8,319 bases of DNA from Chloroflexota bacterium. GTDB lineage: Bacteria > Chloroflexota > Dehalococcoidia > UBA3495. The notes beneath the pieces were generated by a model. The model saw only the letters and a list, made by a program, of their open reading frames with translations, searched no databases and had not been told where the DNA came from. The stretch lies in assembly GCA_022571575.1 (NCBI GenBank), contig JACZXN010000056.1, forward strand, positions 1 through 8,319, in the 5' to 3' direction. This document shows, one piece after another, positions 1 to 6,668 of this stretch. Within the stretch, counting starts at the first letter, position 1, and every line of letters begins with the position of its first letter. Position numbers and translations under genes: made by a program.

Positions 1-1908
1 GAACCCCTCCGGAATGGGCACCAACCGGGATAGTTCCACGTTGGACGAATCGGCGATACTTGTGATGTCACCGATCCGGGACAACAAAATGTCCATTTCC
101 TGCTCCAGAAACAGGAGGTGGGCCTCCAGTTCCAGGGCCTCGGATTCGGCTGTGGCGATTCGTTGGTCGATGCCGATCTGTCTCGCCACCGTCAGGCGGT
201 AATCGCGGGCTTGCCCCAGTCTAATATCCAATTTGGCGTTCAAAGGGCCCAGTTCTTCCGCCACGCCTGAAATCCATCCGGTGAGGTTGAACGCCAGGAA
301 GCCCAGGGCCAGCAATCCGGCGAAGACGGCGGCCGGAACCACGGGAAGCGGCCGGGGGCGGTGGCGCTCGGGCAGTACGTTCTGCGCCGCGATCAATCTG
401 GCTGATTCCTTGGACCGGGAGGCCAGGAAAAGGCCGATATTGGAGACATATTCGGCGGGATCAAACCCATCAGGACATCCCAAGTCTGAACGGAAGGTCT
501 GAATCGGCCGGTCCAGGGCCGCGGCCAACGGACCGAGGAGGCCGTGCATCTGAATGACCTCACCGGTGACCACCACGGGCAGGCCGGAGACATCATCTTC
601 AGGCCGTTGCGAGCGGTGGTATCCGGCGACCTGCCCCACACCCATGGCGATGGCTTCCGCCTGCTCAGTGGTGTCGCGGGGCAGTTCCAGCCGGTGCACG
701 ATCCTAGTAACGCCGCCGCGCACCAGGACCACCGCGGTCTGAGCATTGGTCAGGTGCAGGATGAAAACGTCCGGACGCCCCACGGCGGCGGCCAATGCGG
801 CGGCCTTGGGGTATACGGCCGATGGAGCGAGCTGAGAGTCGCGGATGACACCGACCTGGCCGTCCATGTGGGCCCTGGGAACCGCGATGACCGAGGCTTC
901 CCTGGTGGCTTCTCCCTTTGTTATGCGCCAGTGGATATCCACCTCATTGGCCGCGAAAGGCACGGAGTCCATGACCTCAGCGGTGACGATCTCCTTCAGA
1001 TAGCGGCCTTTCACATCGGGAATGGGCACATGCCGCAGCAGTGGGACATACAACGGCAGGTCGGCGACCACCCGCTTGCCACGGATGGGCAGACCTTCAA
1101 GCAGTGATCCCAGGGGATTGAACACCGGCGCTCCGGCCCTTTCTTCGGACTCGGCGGCGTTCGCGGGATCCTCGTCCGAGTTCGCGGACGCTTCTTCCGG
1201 CGGCTGGGCGATCTGGCCCGAGCGCCAGGCGATGATACGGTCCCCCTTGAACACCAGCAAACGGGCATGGCCGTCCTCGATGCTGAGAGTCATGGTGGTG
1301 GATGCCAGATTGGTGGCGAAGGTCCGGTATTTCGCCCGGATGAACCAGCCGATGCGCCGGGCCGATCGGCCGGTGGTCTGACGGACGCTGATGTAGGGCA
1401 GCGCGGCCAGCCTGGCGGCGTTGGCGGCCCCAGTGGCGGCCGTGTGCCGGGTCCAGCGCATAAATCTCAGATTAGCCCGTCCCGCGGACAAGATCCCAGC
1501 CGCGATGCCACGCCCGACGTTGGTTAACAGGTTGATCACAGACCAAAAGACGAAGGCGATGGCGGCGCCGATGCCACGCCCGACGTTGGTTATCAGGTTG
1601 ATCACAGACCAAAAGACGAAGGCGACGGCGGCGCCGATGCCACGCCCGACATTGGTTATCAGGTTGATCGCAGACCAAAAGACGAAGGCGACGGCGGCGC
1701 CGATGCCACGGATTGTCCGCCGGACGCCCCGTCCGATGGCTCGAACGCCGCTGGCGGTGCGGTTCCTCATGGCGGTGCAGAGCCGCCCGGTCGCCAGCGC
1801 GATTCCGCGGACGCCCCGGTAGAGCATCCGCCGGGCGGCATGGAAGGGAGCGGCGATCCCCAGGCAGACGGCACGGAAAACGCCGGTCAATGTTTGCCCG
1901 GTCATCAT
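1..1908 (-). CDS. pilM-pilN: PilM-PilN fusion protein with repeat-containing N-terminal extension (3' end beyond window)
   Basis: The minus-strand frame is open from an ATG at 1908 to the window edge: 636 codons, no stop. It reads as four parts. Residues 1-205 are an Arg/Gly/Ala-rich extension holding three 22-residue hydrophobic repeats (70-135). Residues about 206-496 resemble PilM, the actin-like cytoplasmic component of the type IV pilus inner-membrane complex: it opens with MTLSIEDGHARLLVFKGDRI and ends with YVSNIGLFLA, like the PilM 'GLALR' end. An acidic insert sits at about 237-256. At 510-513 NVLP matches the PilN 'INLLP' PilM-binding motif. A membrane segment (about 521-545) and a coiled coil (about 553-615) follow, as in PilN. 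Family knowledge: PilM, PilN and PilO couple the cytoplasmic motor to the pilus; GspL of type II secretion has a similar fused layout. Start choice: ATG 1908 lies 13 bp after the pilO stop with no clear Shine-Dalgarno. An in-frame ATG at 1938, overlapping pilO, is the alternative (646 codons). The fusion is well supported; the function of the extension is unknown. Confidence 0.82.
   Translation of the reverse strand, partial: MMTGQTLTGVFRAVCLGIAAPFHAARRMLYRGVRGIALATGRLCTAMRNRTASGVRAIGRGVRRTIRGIGAAVAFVFWSAINLITNVGRGIGAAVAFVFWSVINLITNVGRGIGAAIAFVFWSVINLLTNVGRGIAAGILSAGRANLRFMRWTRHTAATGAANAARLAALPYISVRQTTGRSARRIGWFIRAKYRTFATNLASTTMTLSIEDGHARLLVFKGDRIIAWRSGQIAQPPEEASANSDEDPANAAESEERAGAPVFNPLGSLLEGLPIRGKRVVADLPLYVPLLRHVPIPDVKGRYLKEIVTAEVMDSVPFAANEVDIHWRITKGEATREASVIAVPRAHMDGQVGVIRDSQLAPSAVYPKAAALAAAVGRPDVFILHLTNAQTAVVLVRGGVTRIVHRLELPRDTTEQAEAIAMGVGQVAGYHRSQRPEDDVSGLPVVVTGEVIQMHGLLGPLAAALDRPIQTFRSDLGCPDGFDPAEYVSNIGLFLASRSKESARLIAAQNVLPERHRPRPLPVVPAAVFAGLLALGFLAFNLTGWISGVAEELGPLNAKLDIRLGQARDYRLTVARQIGIDQRIATAESEALELEAHLLFLEQEMDILLSRIGDITSIADSSNVELSRLVPIPEGF
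1504..1710 (-). repeat. Three 66-bp in-frame tandem repeats plus 9-bp partial copy, inside the pilM-pilN gene
   Basis: Copies lie at 1504-1569, 1570-1635 and 1636-1701, with the first 9 bases of a fourth at 1702-1710. Neighbouring copies differ at only two positions each, so the array looks young. On the minus strand the unit is exactly 22 codons and encodes residues 70-91, 92-113 and 114-135. Each peptide has a hydrophobic core (AAVAFVFWSVINLIT, one or two substitutions among copies) followed by NVGRGIG. The flanking sequence (GVRAIGRGVRRTIRGIG) looks like a degenerate continuation. The segments could be short membrane-embedded or surface-lying amphipathic helices. Confidence 0.93.
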
Positions 1909-1922
1909 TGGTCTAGACCAAT
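1907..1922. promoter_or_regulatory. Perfect 16-bp palindrome at the pilO stop / pilM-pilN start junction
   Basis: ATTGGTCTAGACCAAT is its own reverse complement. It overlaps the last base of the pilO TGA stop and the first two bases of the ATG at 1908. In the mRNA it could fold into a hairpin of about 6 bp with a CUAG loop that buries the AUG. As no clear Shine-Dalgarno lies before that ATG, translation might depend on ribosomes arriving from pilO (translational coupling). It could instead be a DNA operator or chance. The function is inference; the palindrome itself is certain. Confidence 0.5.
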
Positions 1923-2518
1923 CATCCGGCGGTTTCATCCCCTTCTTTGGGTATGGGCTCCGGCGATAGGTAGAACCGGAGGCGAAGCTGGGTTGACGGG
2001 GAGGAGTCCAGGTTCACGATCCTGGCGCTGGAGGCGACCACCACCGGCACCCGGTCATAGAGCAGGGCCAGGAATTCCTGAACGTTGGCCGTCGGTCCGT
2101 CCAGGATCACGGAGATGGGCCGGACGCGGTATTGAAAGGAGCCCCGTGGCTCGATGGTGACCTCTTCCGCCGTCATCGATACCAGGTCAAGGCCGGTGGT
2201 CCCGGCGACGTCCGAGACGATGGACATCAGAGTGTCCGTGGCTGGGTAAACAAACAACCGGAGCACGTTTTCCAACCGGAAGGTATTGATCTCCAACCGG
2301 GTCTCCCGTTTTGAGGTGCCATCCACGGGACGCCCGATGGACCGCTCCAAGCGGCCAATGTCCGCCCGCACGGACGAGTTGATGCCGGTCACTTGCCAAT
2401 ACCGCGCTCCTTGGGCGGCGAAGTACAGGGTTAGACCCGCCGCCACGATAACGGTGGCGACGACCCACGGCCGGGCCGTGGCTATTTTCGCCCGGAATTG
2501 TCGAATCGATTCTTCCAT
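1922..2518 (-). CDS. pilO: PilO-like type IV pilus inner-membrane assembly protein
   Basis: A 198-residue protein with a short basic cytoplasmic N-terminus and one membrane segment at about residues 18-37 (WVVATVIVAAGLTLYFAAQG). A helical stretch follows to about residue 62, then an alternating alpha/beta region (about 90-187) that fits the ferredoxin-like fold of PilO/GspM proteins. In known systems PilO pairs with PilN outside the membrane to align the pilus platform with the secretion apparatus. Identification rests on topology, length (PilO is usually about 200 residues) and position between pilC and the pilM-pilN gene rather than on a signature motif, so a generic PilN/PilO-family name is the fallback. 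The ATG at 2518 is preceded by AGGA with short spacing. It lies 60 bp after pilC; that gap holds a small GGGCT-GAA-AGCCC hairpin on the transcript (2552-2564). Confidence 0.72.
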   Translation of the reverse strand: MEESIRQFRAKIATARPWVVATVIVAAGLTLYFAAQGARYWQVTGINSSVRADIGRLERSIGRPVDGTSKRETRLEINTFRLENVLRLFVYPATDTLMSIVSDVAGTTGLDLVSMTAEEVTIEPRGSFQYRVRPISVILDGPTANVQEFLALLYDRVPVVVASSARIVNLDSSPSTQLRLRFYLSPEPIPKEGDETAG

Positions 2519-2578
2519 GGTTCCTATCGAAGTGGTCGGGTAGAGGTGATTGGGCTTTCAGCCCGGCGGGCAAGGCGG

Positions 2579-3787
2579 CTAGCCCAGGTCCTCCATCCCG
2601 GAGTAGATGGGCAAGAACATGGAGAGGGCTATGAACAAGACCACCCCGCCGACCACGAAGGTGGACGCCGGTTCCAACAGGGATATGATTGAGCTCAGCC
2701 GGTTCTCAACCTCTTTCTCGTAGGAGGTGGCGAGGTCGGAAAGGGTTGTACCCAATACGTTGTTCTCCTCTCCAACCGAGACCAACTCCACCCAAAGCCT
2801 GGGCATCACCGAATAACGGCCCACCGCCGACGAGAACCCGTGGCCGCTCATAAGGCTCTCCTCTCCGGCGTTGAAGGCCCGAAGCAGGGCCAGGTTCTTG
2901 CACCCGCTGATGGCCAAGGGCAGAGACCTGGCCAGGGGCACTCCGGCCTCCAGCAGCATGGCGTTGGTGCGGGAGAACTGGGCCATCTCTCTGGTGACGA
3001 TCAGGTCGCCGAAGATGGGCAGGCGGGTCATGGCAAGGTGCAGGGCGTATTGGGTGCTGGGTACGCGGCGCACCACGGCGACGGCCACGCCGGCGATCAA
3101 GATCGCCGACCCGATGTAGATCAGGTTGTCCCCGATGGCGCTGATGATCGCCATGGCGATCCTGGTGATCAAGGGCACGTCCGTGCCCCGGCTTTCAAAG
3201 GCTTCCAGCAGGGGCGGCAGCATCACGGTCATCATCAAGACCAGCATTGCTATCGACGCTCCCATGGTGAAGGCCGGCATCATCATGGTGCGCTTGAATC
3301 TCTGCATCGCCTCGTGCTCCCGGGACAGGGCGTCGGCCAGTTGTTCCAGGGAATTGGCCAGGCTTCCGGTATGTTCGCCCACTTCCACAACCGAGATGTA
3401 GCGGCTGTTGAACACGTTGGGAAACTTGGCGAAGGCGGAGGAGAGACTCCCGCCTTGGTTGATGGTCTTGCGGACGTCGCCCAGCACCCGCCTCATGACC
3501 CGGTTGTGGGTCTCGCCCGCCAACATCTCCAGGCCGCGCTGCAGGCTGCTGCCGCCCCGCACCATGGTGGCCAACTGGCGGGAGAACCGGACCAGCTCGC
3601 CGGTCCTCACTTTGAAGATGGCGGGGAACATCTCGTCCAGTCCGCCGATGGAACGGGAGGGTGAGATCCGAAGGATCTTGTATCCATGGCGGATCACCTC
3701 GCCCCTGGCTTCCCCTTCGGTGTCCGCCTCGATCTTGCCCTTGATCAGGCCGTCTTCCAGCGTGTATGCGACGTAGTTATAGAACAT
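2579..3787 (-). CDS. pilC: PilC, type IV pilus inner-membrane platform protein (T2SF/GspF family)
   Basis: This 402-residue protein has the usual PilC/GspF size and layout. There are two T2SF domains: the first at about 66-190, opening with FSRQLATMVRGG and containing VGEHTGSL (136-143); the second at about 268-390, opening with FSRTNAMLLEAGVPL and containing VGEENNVL. Membrane segments lie near 170-192, 222-240 and 372-394, the last ending in the typical FLPIYSGMEDL tail. PilC sits in the cytoplasmic membrane, binds the PilB motor and is thought to transmit its rotation to extract pilins. In the second domain NN replaces the more usual TG/SG of the GEE-G-L motif, a minor deviation. The ATG at 3787 is 30 bp after the pilB stop; only a weak GGA precedes it, so coupling to pilB is likely. 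Confidence 0.96.
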   Translation of the reverse strand: MFYNYVAYTLEDGLIKGKIEADTEGEARGEVIRHGYKILRISPSRSIGGLDEMFPAIFKVRTGELVRFSRQLATMVRGGSSLQRGLEMLAGETHNRVMRRVLGDVRKTINQGGSLSSAFAKFPNVFNSRYISVVEVGEHTGSLANSLEQLADALSREHEAMQRFKRTMMMPAFTMGASIAMLVLMMTVMLPPLLEAFESRGTDVPLITRIAMAIISAIGDNLIYIGSAILIAGVAVAVVRRVPSTQYALHLAMTRLPIFGDLIVTREMAQFSRTNAMLLEAGVPLARSLPLAISGCKNLALLRAFNAGEESLMSGHGFSSAVGRYSVMPRLWVELVSVGEENNVLGTTLSDLATSYEKEVENRLSSIISLLEPASTFVVGGVVLFIALSMFLPIYSGMEDLG

Positions 3788-3817
3788 AGTTATAGTCCGT
3801 GTTAGAACCGCGGCGGG

Positions 3818-5650
3818 TTATTCCAGGCTGAACATCACCCGCATCACCTCGTACGGAGTGGTCATGTGCTGTTGGACCTTCATCATGCCGTCCTTCCGCA
3901 GGAGAACGATGCCCTCGTCAATGGCACGGGCGAACAGTTGGTGCCGGGGCGCGTCGTCGAGGAACAGTTGCCGGATGCCGTCGGTTAAGGTGAGGACTTC
4001 GAACACACCGATACGGCCCACGTAGCCGGTCTGGGCGCAGGCGTTGCACCCCGACCCGTATTGGAACCGCTCTTGTTGTTCGCCCATCTCCGCCGCGTAG
4101 GCCTGCTGCTCGGCCAGGGGCCGGTCGGTGAGGGTCATGCAGGTCTTGCACACGGCCCTGACCATCCGCTGGGCGACGATGCCCGCCACCGAAGAGGCCA
4201 CCAGGTAGGGCGGGACGCCCAGTTCCCTGAGCCGGATCAGGGCGGAGATGGTGTCATTGGCGTGGAGCGTCGTCAGCACCAGGTGGCCGGTCAACGCCGC
4301 TTGGGTGGCGATGAGGGCCGTTTCCTGGTCGCGGATCTCGCCGACCAGAATCACGTCCGGGTCCAGGCGCAGGATACTGCGCAGTTGGGAGGCGAAGGTG
4401 ATGCCGGCCTCGGCGTTCACCTGCATCTGGTTGACGTCGGCCATGTGGTACTCCACCGGGTCTTCGATGGAGATGACGTTGTTCTCGGAGCGGTTCATCT
4501 GCAGCACCGAAGCATAGAGAGTGGTGCTCTTACCGGACCCGGTGGGCCCGCAGACAATCACCATTCCGTACGGCAGACGCAGCAGCTTCCGGAAGGACTC
4601 TTCCGTGTCGGACCGGAACCCCAACTGGTCCAGGGTGAGCAGGGTGAATTTCTTGTCGTCCAGCAAACGCAGGACCGCCATCTCACCAGCTACGGTGCCG
4701 CTTATGGCCACCCGGACATCCACCGTCCGGTCCATGACCTCAAAGATCAATTGACCGTCCTGGGGACGGCGGCGCTCGGCGATGTTCAGTCCGCACATGA
4801 TCTTCAGGCGGCTGATGATGGTGGGGTGCATGTCCTGAGGCAGGTTCATGACCTCGTGGAGGATCCCGTCGATCCTGAACCGGATCCGCAGGCGGGAGTC
4901 GGAGGGCTCGATATGGATGTCCGAAGCCCGGTCCAGCAGGGCCTGCCGCAGGAGGAGATTGATGACCTGGGCCGGTCCCGATTCCCGGAGGGTCTGGGCG
5001 GTGAGGCGGGCCGCGGAAAGGTCGGCGTCGCCGGCGCTGACGCCGGATAGAGGTTGCGCCGTGATCCGGTAGGCCCGGTCTATGTGCTCCTGCAGGTCCT
5101 CCTCGGTGGTGATCACCGGGTCGATGGTGTAGCCGGTCCGGGAGGCCAGGTCCTGTAGCACCTGCAGATCGGTGGGGTCGGTCATCGCAACGGTAAGGCG
5201 GTCTCCGGCGCGGGAAACGGGCAGCACCAGATAGCGCTGGGCCACGTCTTCGGAAATCAGGGCCACCGACGCCGGATCGATCTTCTCGCTGCGCAGGTCG
5301 ACCATTGCCAGGCCCAGGTGGAGGGCGGTCAGCGTGGCCAGGTCCTTGGAGAGCACCAAACCCTCTTTGACCAGTAGACGGCCCAGAGGGCGCCGGTCTT
5401 TCCAGGCGGTCTCCTGGGCGTTGGCGACTTCCTCCGGCGTCAGGATGCCGGCGTCGATCAACATCTGCCCCAGGGAGGCCACGCGGGAGCGTCTGGCGGG
5501 TTTTCCGCCGGGGCGGGAGCCCTTGGTCCTAGATGAAACACGCGGTGAAACACGCGGTGAAATACTCGATGAAATACTCGATGAATTATTGGAGTGGTCT
5601 TCGGGTATCTCCTGGGAGGTTTCGGCGTTTTCGGTGGTGTTTTCCATCAT
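3818..5650 (-). CDS. pilB: PilB/GspE-family type IV pilus assembly ATPase
   Basis: This is the hexameric cytoplasmic ATPase that powers pilus extension. From the ATG at 5650 it has 610 residues. Domains in order: a low-complexity Ser-rich tail with four-residue repeats (about 24-39); an MshEN-type N-terminal domain (about 58-200; LGQMLIDAGILTPEE, then PLGRLLVKEGLVL); an N2 region with ASDIHIEPSDSRLRIRFRIDG; Walker A GPTGSGKS (368-375); Asp box ISIEDPVE; Walker B DPDVILVGEIRD (from about 430); His box GHLVLTTLHAND; and a zinc site of two CxxC pairs (501/504 and 535/538) typical of PilB/GspE but not PilT. The frame also allows a TTG start at 5680 that overlaps the response regulator stop (TTGA), giving 620 residues. 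Neither start has a clear Shine-Dalgarno; ATG at 5650 is preferred for its codon. Some MshEN cyclic-di-GMP consensus positions appear substituted, so nucleotide control is uncertain. Confidence 0.96.
   Translation of the reverse strand: MMENTTENAETSQEIPEDHSNNSSSISSSISPRVSPRVSSRTKGSRPGGKPARRSRVASLGQMLIDAGILTPEEVANAQETAWKDRRPLGRLLVKEGLVLSKDLATLTALHLGLAMVDLRSEKIDPASVALISEDVAQRYLVLPVSRAGDRLTVAMTDPTDLQVLQDLASRTGYTIDPVITTEEDLQEHIDRAYRITAQPLSGVSAGDADLSAARLTAQTLRESGPAQVINLLLRQALLDRASDIHIEPSDSRLRIRFRIDGILHEVMNLPQDMHPTIISRLKIMCGLNIAERRRPQDGQLIFEVMDRTVDVRVAISGTVAGEMAVLRLLDDKKFTLLTLDQLGFRSDTEESFRKLLRLPYGMVIVCGPTGSGKSTTLYASVLQMNRSENNVISIEDPVEYHMADVNQMQVNAEAGITFASQLRSILRLDPDVILVGEIRDQETALIATQAALTGHLVLTTLHANDTISALIRLRELGVPPYLVASSVAGIVAQRMVRAVCKTCMTLTDRPLAEQQAYAAEMGEQQERFQYGSGCNACAQTGYVGRIGVFEVLTLTDGIRQLFLDDAPRHQLFARAIDEGIVLLRKDGMMKVQQHMTTPYEVMRVMFSLE
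5534..5593 (-). repeat. 12-bp tandem repeat array in the 5' part of pilB
   Basis: Five consecutive 12-bp units: two exact copies of TGAAACACGCGG (5534-5557), two exact copies of TGAAATACTCGA (5558-5581) and a diverged fifth (5582-5593). In the protein they give the four-residue repeats SSIS, SSIS, PRVS, PRVS in the disordered N-terminal tail before the MshEN domain. The unit is a multiple of three, so gain or loss of copies keeps the frame and would only change tail length. Confidence 0.9.
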
Positions 5651-5676
5651 GAAAAGGGATTGACCGGGCCGGAAGA

Positions 5677-6519
5677 TCAATCCAGCAGGACCTTGAGGAC
5701 CGGAGTCTCGGGTTCGGATTCGGAGCGCCCCATGGACTCGACCTTTGAGACCCCGGTGGCGGCCAACAGGGTGGTCCGCAGCGGGTTGGGCTCACGTAGG
5801 CGGAGCCAGACATCCATGCCGTCTCTCCGGGGATTGGAGACCATGCGTAGGAGATGGAACCCGGGGTTTTCCCTCAGGGCGTTGACGAAATCGGCCATGT
5901 TCTTGATCGCGCCCTTGGTCTCGACGACCAACTTCACGGCGCCTTCGTAATTCTCTTCATCCGCCTCGGTGGCGGCTGGGACCGGGGCTTCAATCTTGGC
6001 CGGGTCTTTGCCTTTGGCGGTGGATCTCCCCGCCGGCTCCCCCCGTTCATCGAGAAAGGATATATCCGGGCTGCATGGCCCCGCGGGGTCCGCCGCAGGC
6101 TTGGTCCGGATGGCGCTGATACGCCGCAGGACCGCCTTCACCCTGGAGGCGAGTTCGTTGGCGGAGAAGGGTTTGGTGATATAGTCGTCCGCGCCCATCT
6201 CGAGTCCGTGGATCTTGTCTTCGTCGTGGCCCTCCTCGGTGACCAGGATTATGGGCACCTGAGAGGACTCGCGGATCTTCTGACAGGTGGTGAGCCCATC
6301 CATTCGGGGAAGCACGATGTCCAGAAGGACCAGCGCCGGAGATGTGGCGGGCAACATTTCCAGGGCCTCTTCGCCGCTGCCGGCGCAGGCCACGCAATAG
6401 CCCGCTTCTTCCAAGACAAGGCGTTCCTGGCGTGACAATCCCTCGTCGTTCTCGACGACGAGAATCAGGTTGCCCTTCGGACCCGGGACACAGCCCGCAT
6501 CGGTGGTCTCCATCGCCAT
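5677..6519 (-). CDS. Response regulator: receiver domain plus unassigned C-terminal alpha/beta domain
   Basis: A 280-residue protein. Residues about 17-133 form a CheY-like receiver domain: acidic pocket VVENDEG (E23, D25), phospho-acceptor D67 in LVLLDIVLPRMDG, switch T94 in ILVTEEG, and K116 in TKPF. A Pro/Ala-rich linker (about 138-190) leads to a domain at about 193-262 (VKLVVETKG, MADFVNALRENPGFHLLRMV, GMDVWLRLREPNPLR) with an alternating beta/alpha pattern. I cannot match it to a DNA-binding or enzymatic output domain, so it may be a protein-interaction module. It heads the pilus operon, and its stop abuts or overlaps the pilB start region, suggesting it acts on pilus assembly. No histidine kinase is in the window. 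The ATG at 6519 has GGAGG 11 nt upstream (6531-6535); ATG 6513 is an alternative start. Confidence 0.88.
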   Translation of the reverse strand: MAMETTDAGCVPGPKGNLILVVENDEGLSRQERLVLEEAGYCVACAGSGEEALEMLPATSPALVLLDIVLPRMDGLTTCQKIRESSQVPIILVTEEGHDEDKIHGLEMGADDYITKPFSANELASRVKAVLRRISAIRTKPAADPAGPCSPDISFLDERGEPAGRSTAKGKDPAKIEAPVPAATEADEENYEGAVKLVVETKGAIKNMADFVNALRENPGFHLLRMVSNPRRDGMDVWLRLREPNPLRTTLLAATGVSKVESMGRSESEPETPVLKVLLD

Positions 6520-6540
6520 GCTGGAGTACGCCTCCGATTT

Positions 6541-6548
6541 ATTCTATA
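6541..6548 (-). promoter_or_regulatory. Possible -10 element of the pilus operon promoter
   Basis: Read on the minus strand this is TATAGAAT, the same octamer that forms the -10 region of the oppositely directed speD promoter. No convincing -35 hexamer lies at 16-18 bp. A start site placed from it would fall close to the GGAGG of the response regulator, leaving almost no leader. It may therefore be a chance AT-rich match. Confidence 0.3.
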
Positions 6549-6668
6549 TTTGCTCAGACTCAACGCTAGCATGTGACCAGCTTAAAAGAGAGCCGCTTTT
6601 CAATCTGCGGGCAGGGTTCCGGAGGCTCGGCGGAATCCCGACCCAAGAGGCCCCTTTTTGGTTGGGTA

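Noticed and set aside
544..1107. Plus-strand open frame of about 187 codons in the left part of the window
   Set aside because: The minus strand here carries the uninterrupted PilM-PilN frame with family motifs; this frame is its shadow.
1504..1710. CRISPR array
   Set aside because: The repeats are directly adjacent with no spacers, are 66 bp long, and keep an open reading frame.
2552..2564. GGGCT-TTC-AGCCC hairpin between pilC and pilO as a terminator
   Set aside because: The stem is short with no T-run on the minus strand; it may be a minor mRNA hairpin or chance.
2840..3664. Long open frame on the plus strand (about 274 codons) opposite pilC
   Set aside because: It is an antisense shadow of pilC with a compositionally biased His/Gly/Gln-rich product and no domain.
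3773..3795. Direct repeat TAGTTATAG at the start of pilC
   Set aside because: It is short and AT-rich; one copy is explained by the coding sequence for Tyr-Asn-Tyr and there is no further support for a site.
4061..5050. Long open frame on the plus strand (about 329 codons) opposite pilB
   Set aside because: It is the antisense of a clearly conserved ATPase with Walker motifs. The translation is Gly/His/Gln/Val-rich with no recognisable domain, as expected from third-position GC bias.
6572..6590. AAAAG-7-CTTTT inverted repeat in the divergent region
   Set aside because: It is a weak AT-only stem likely to occur by chance in an intergenic region.
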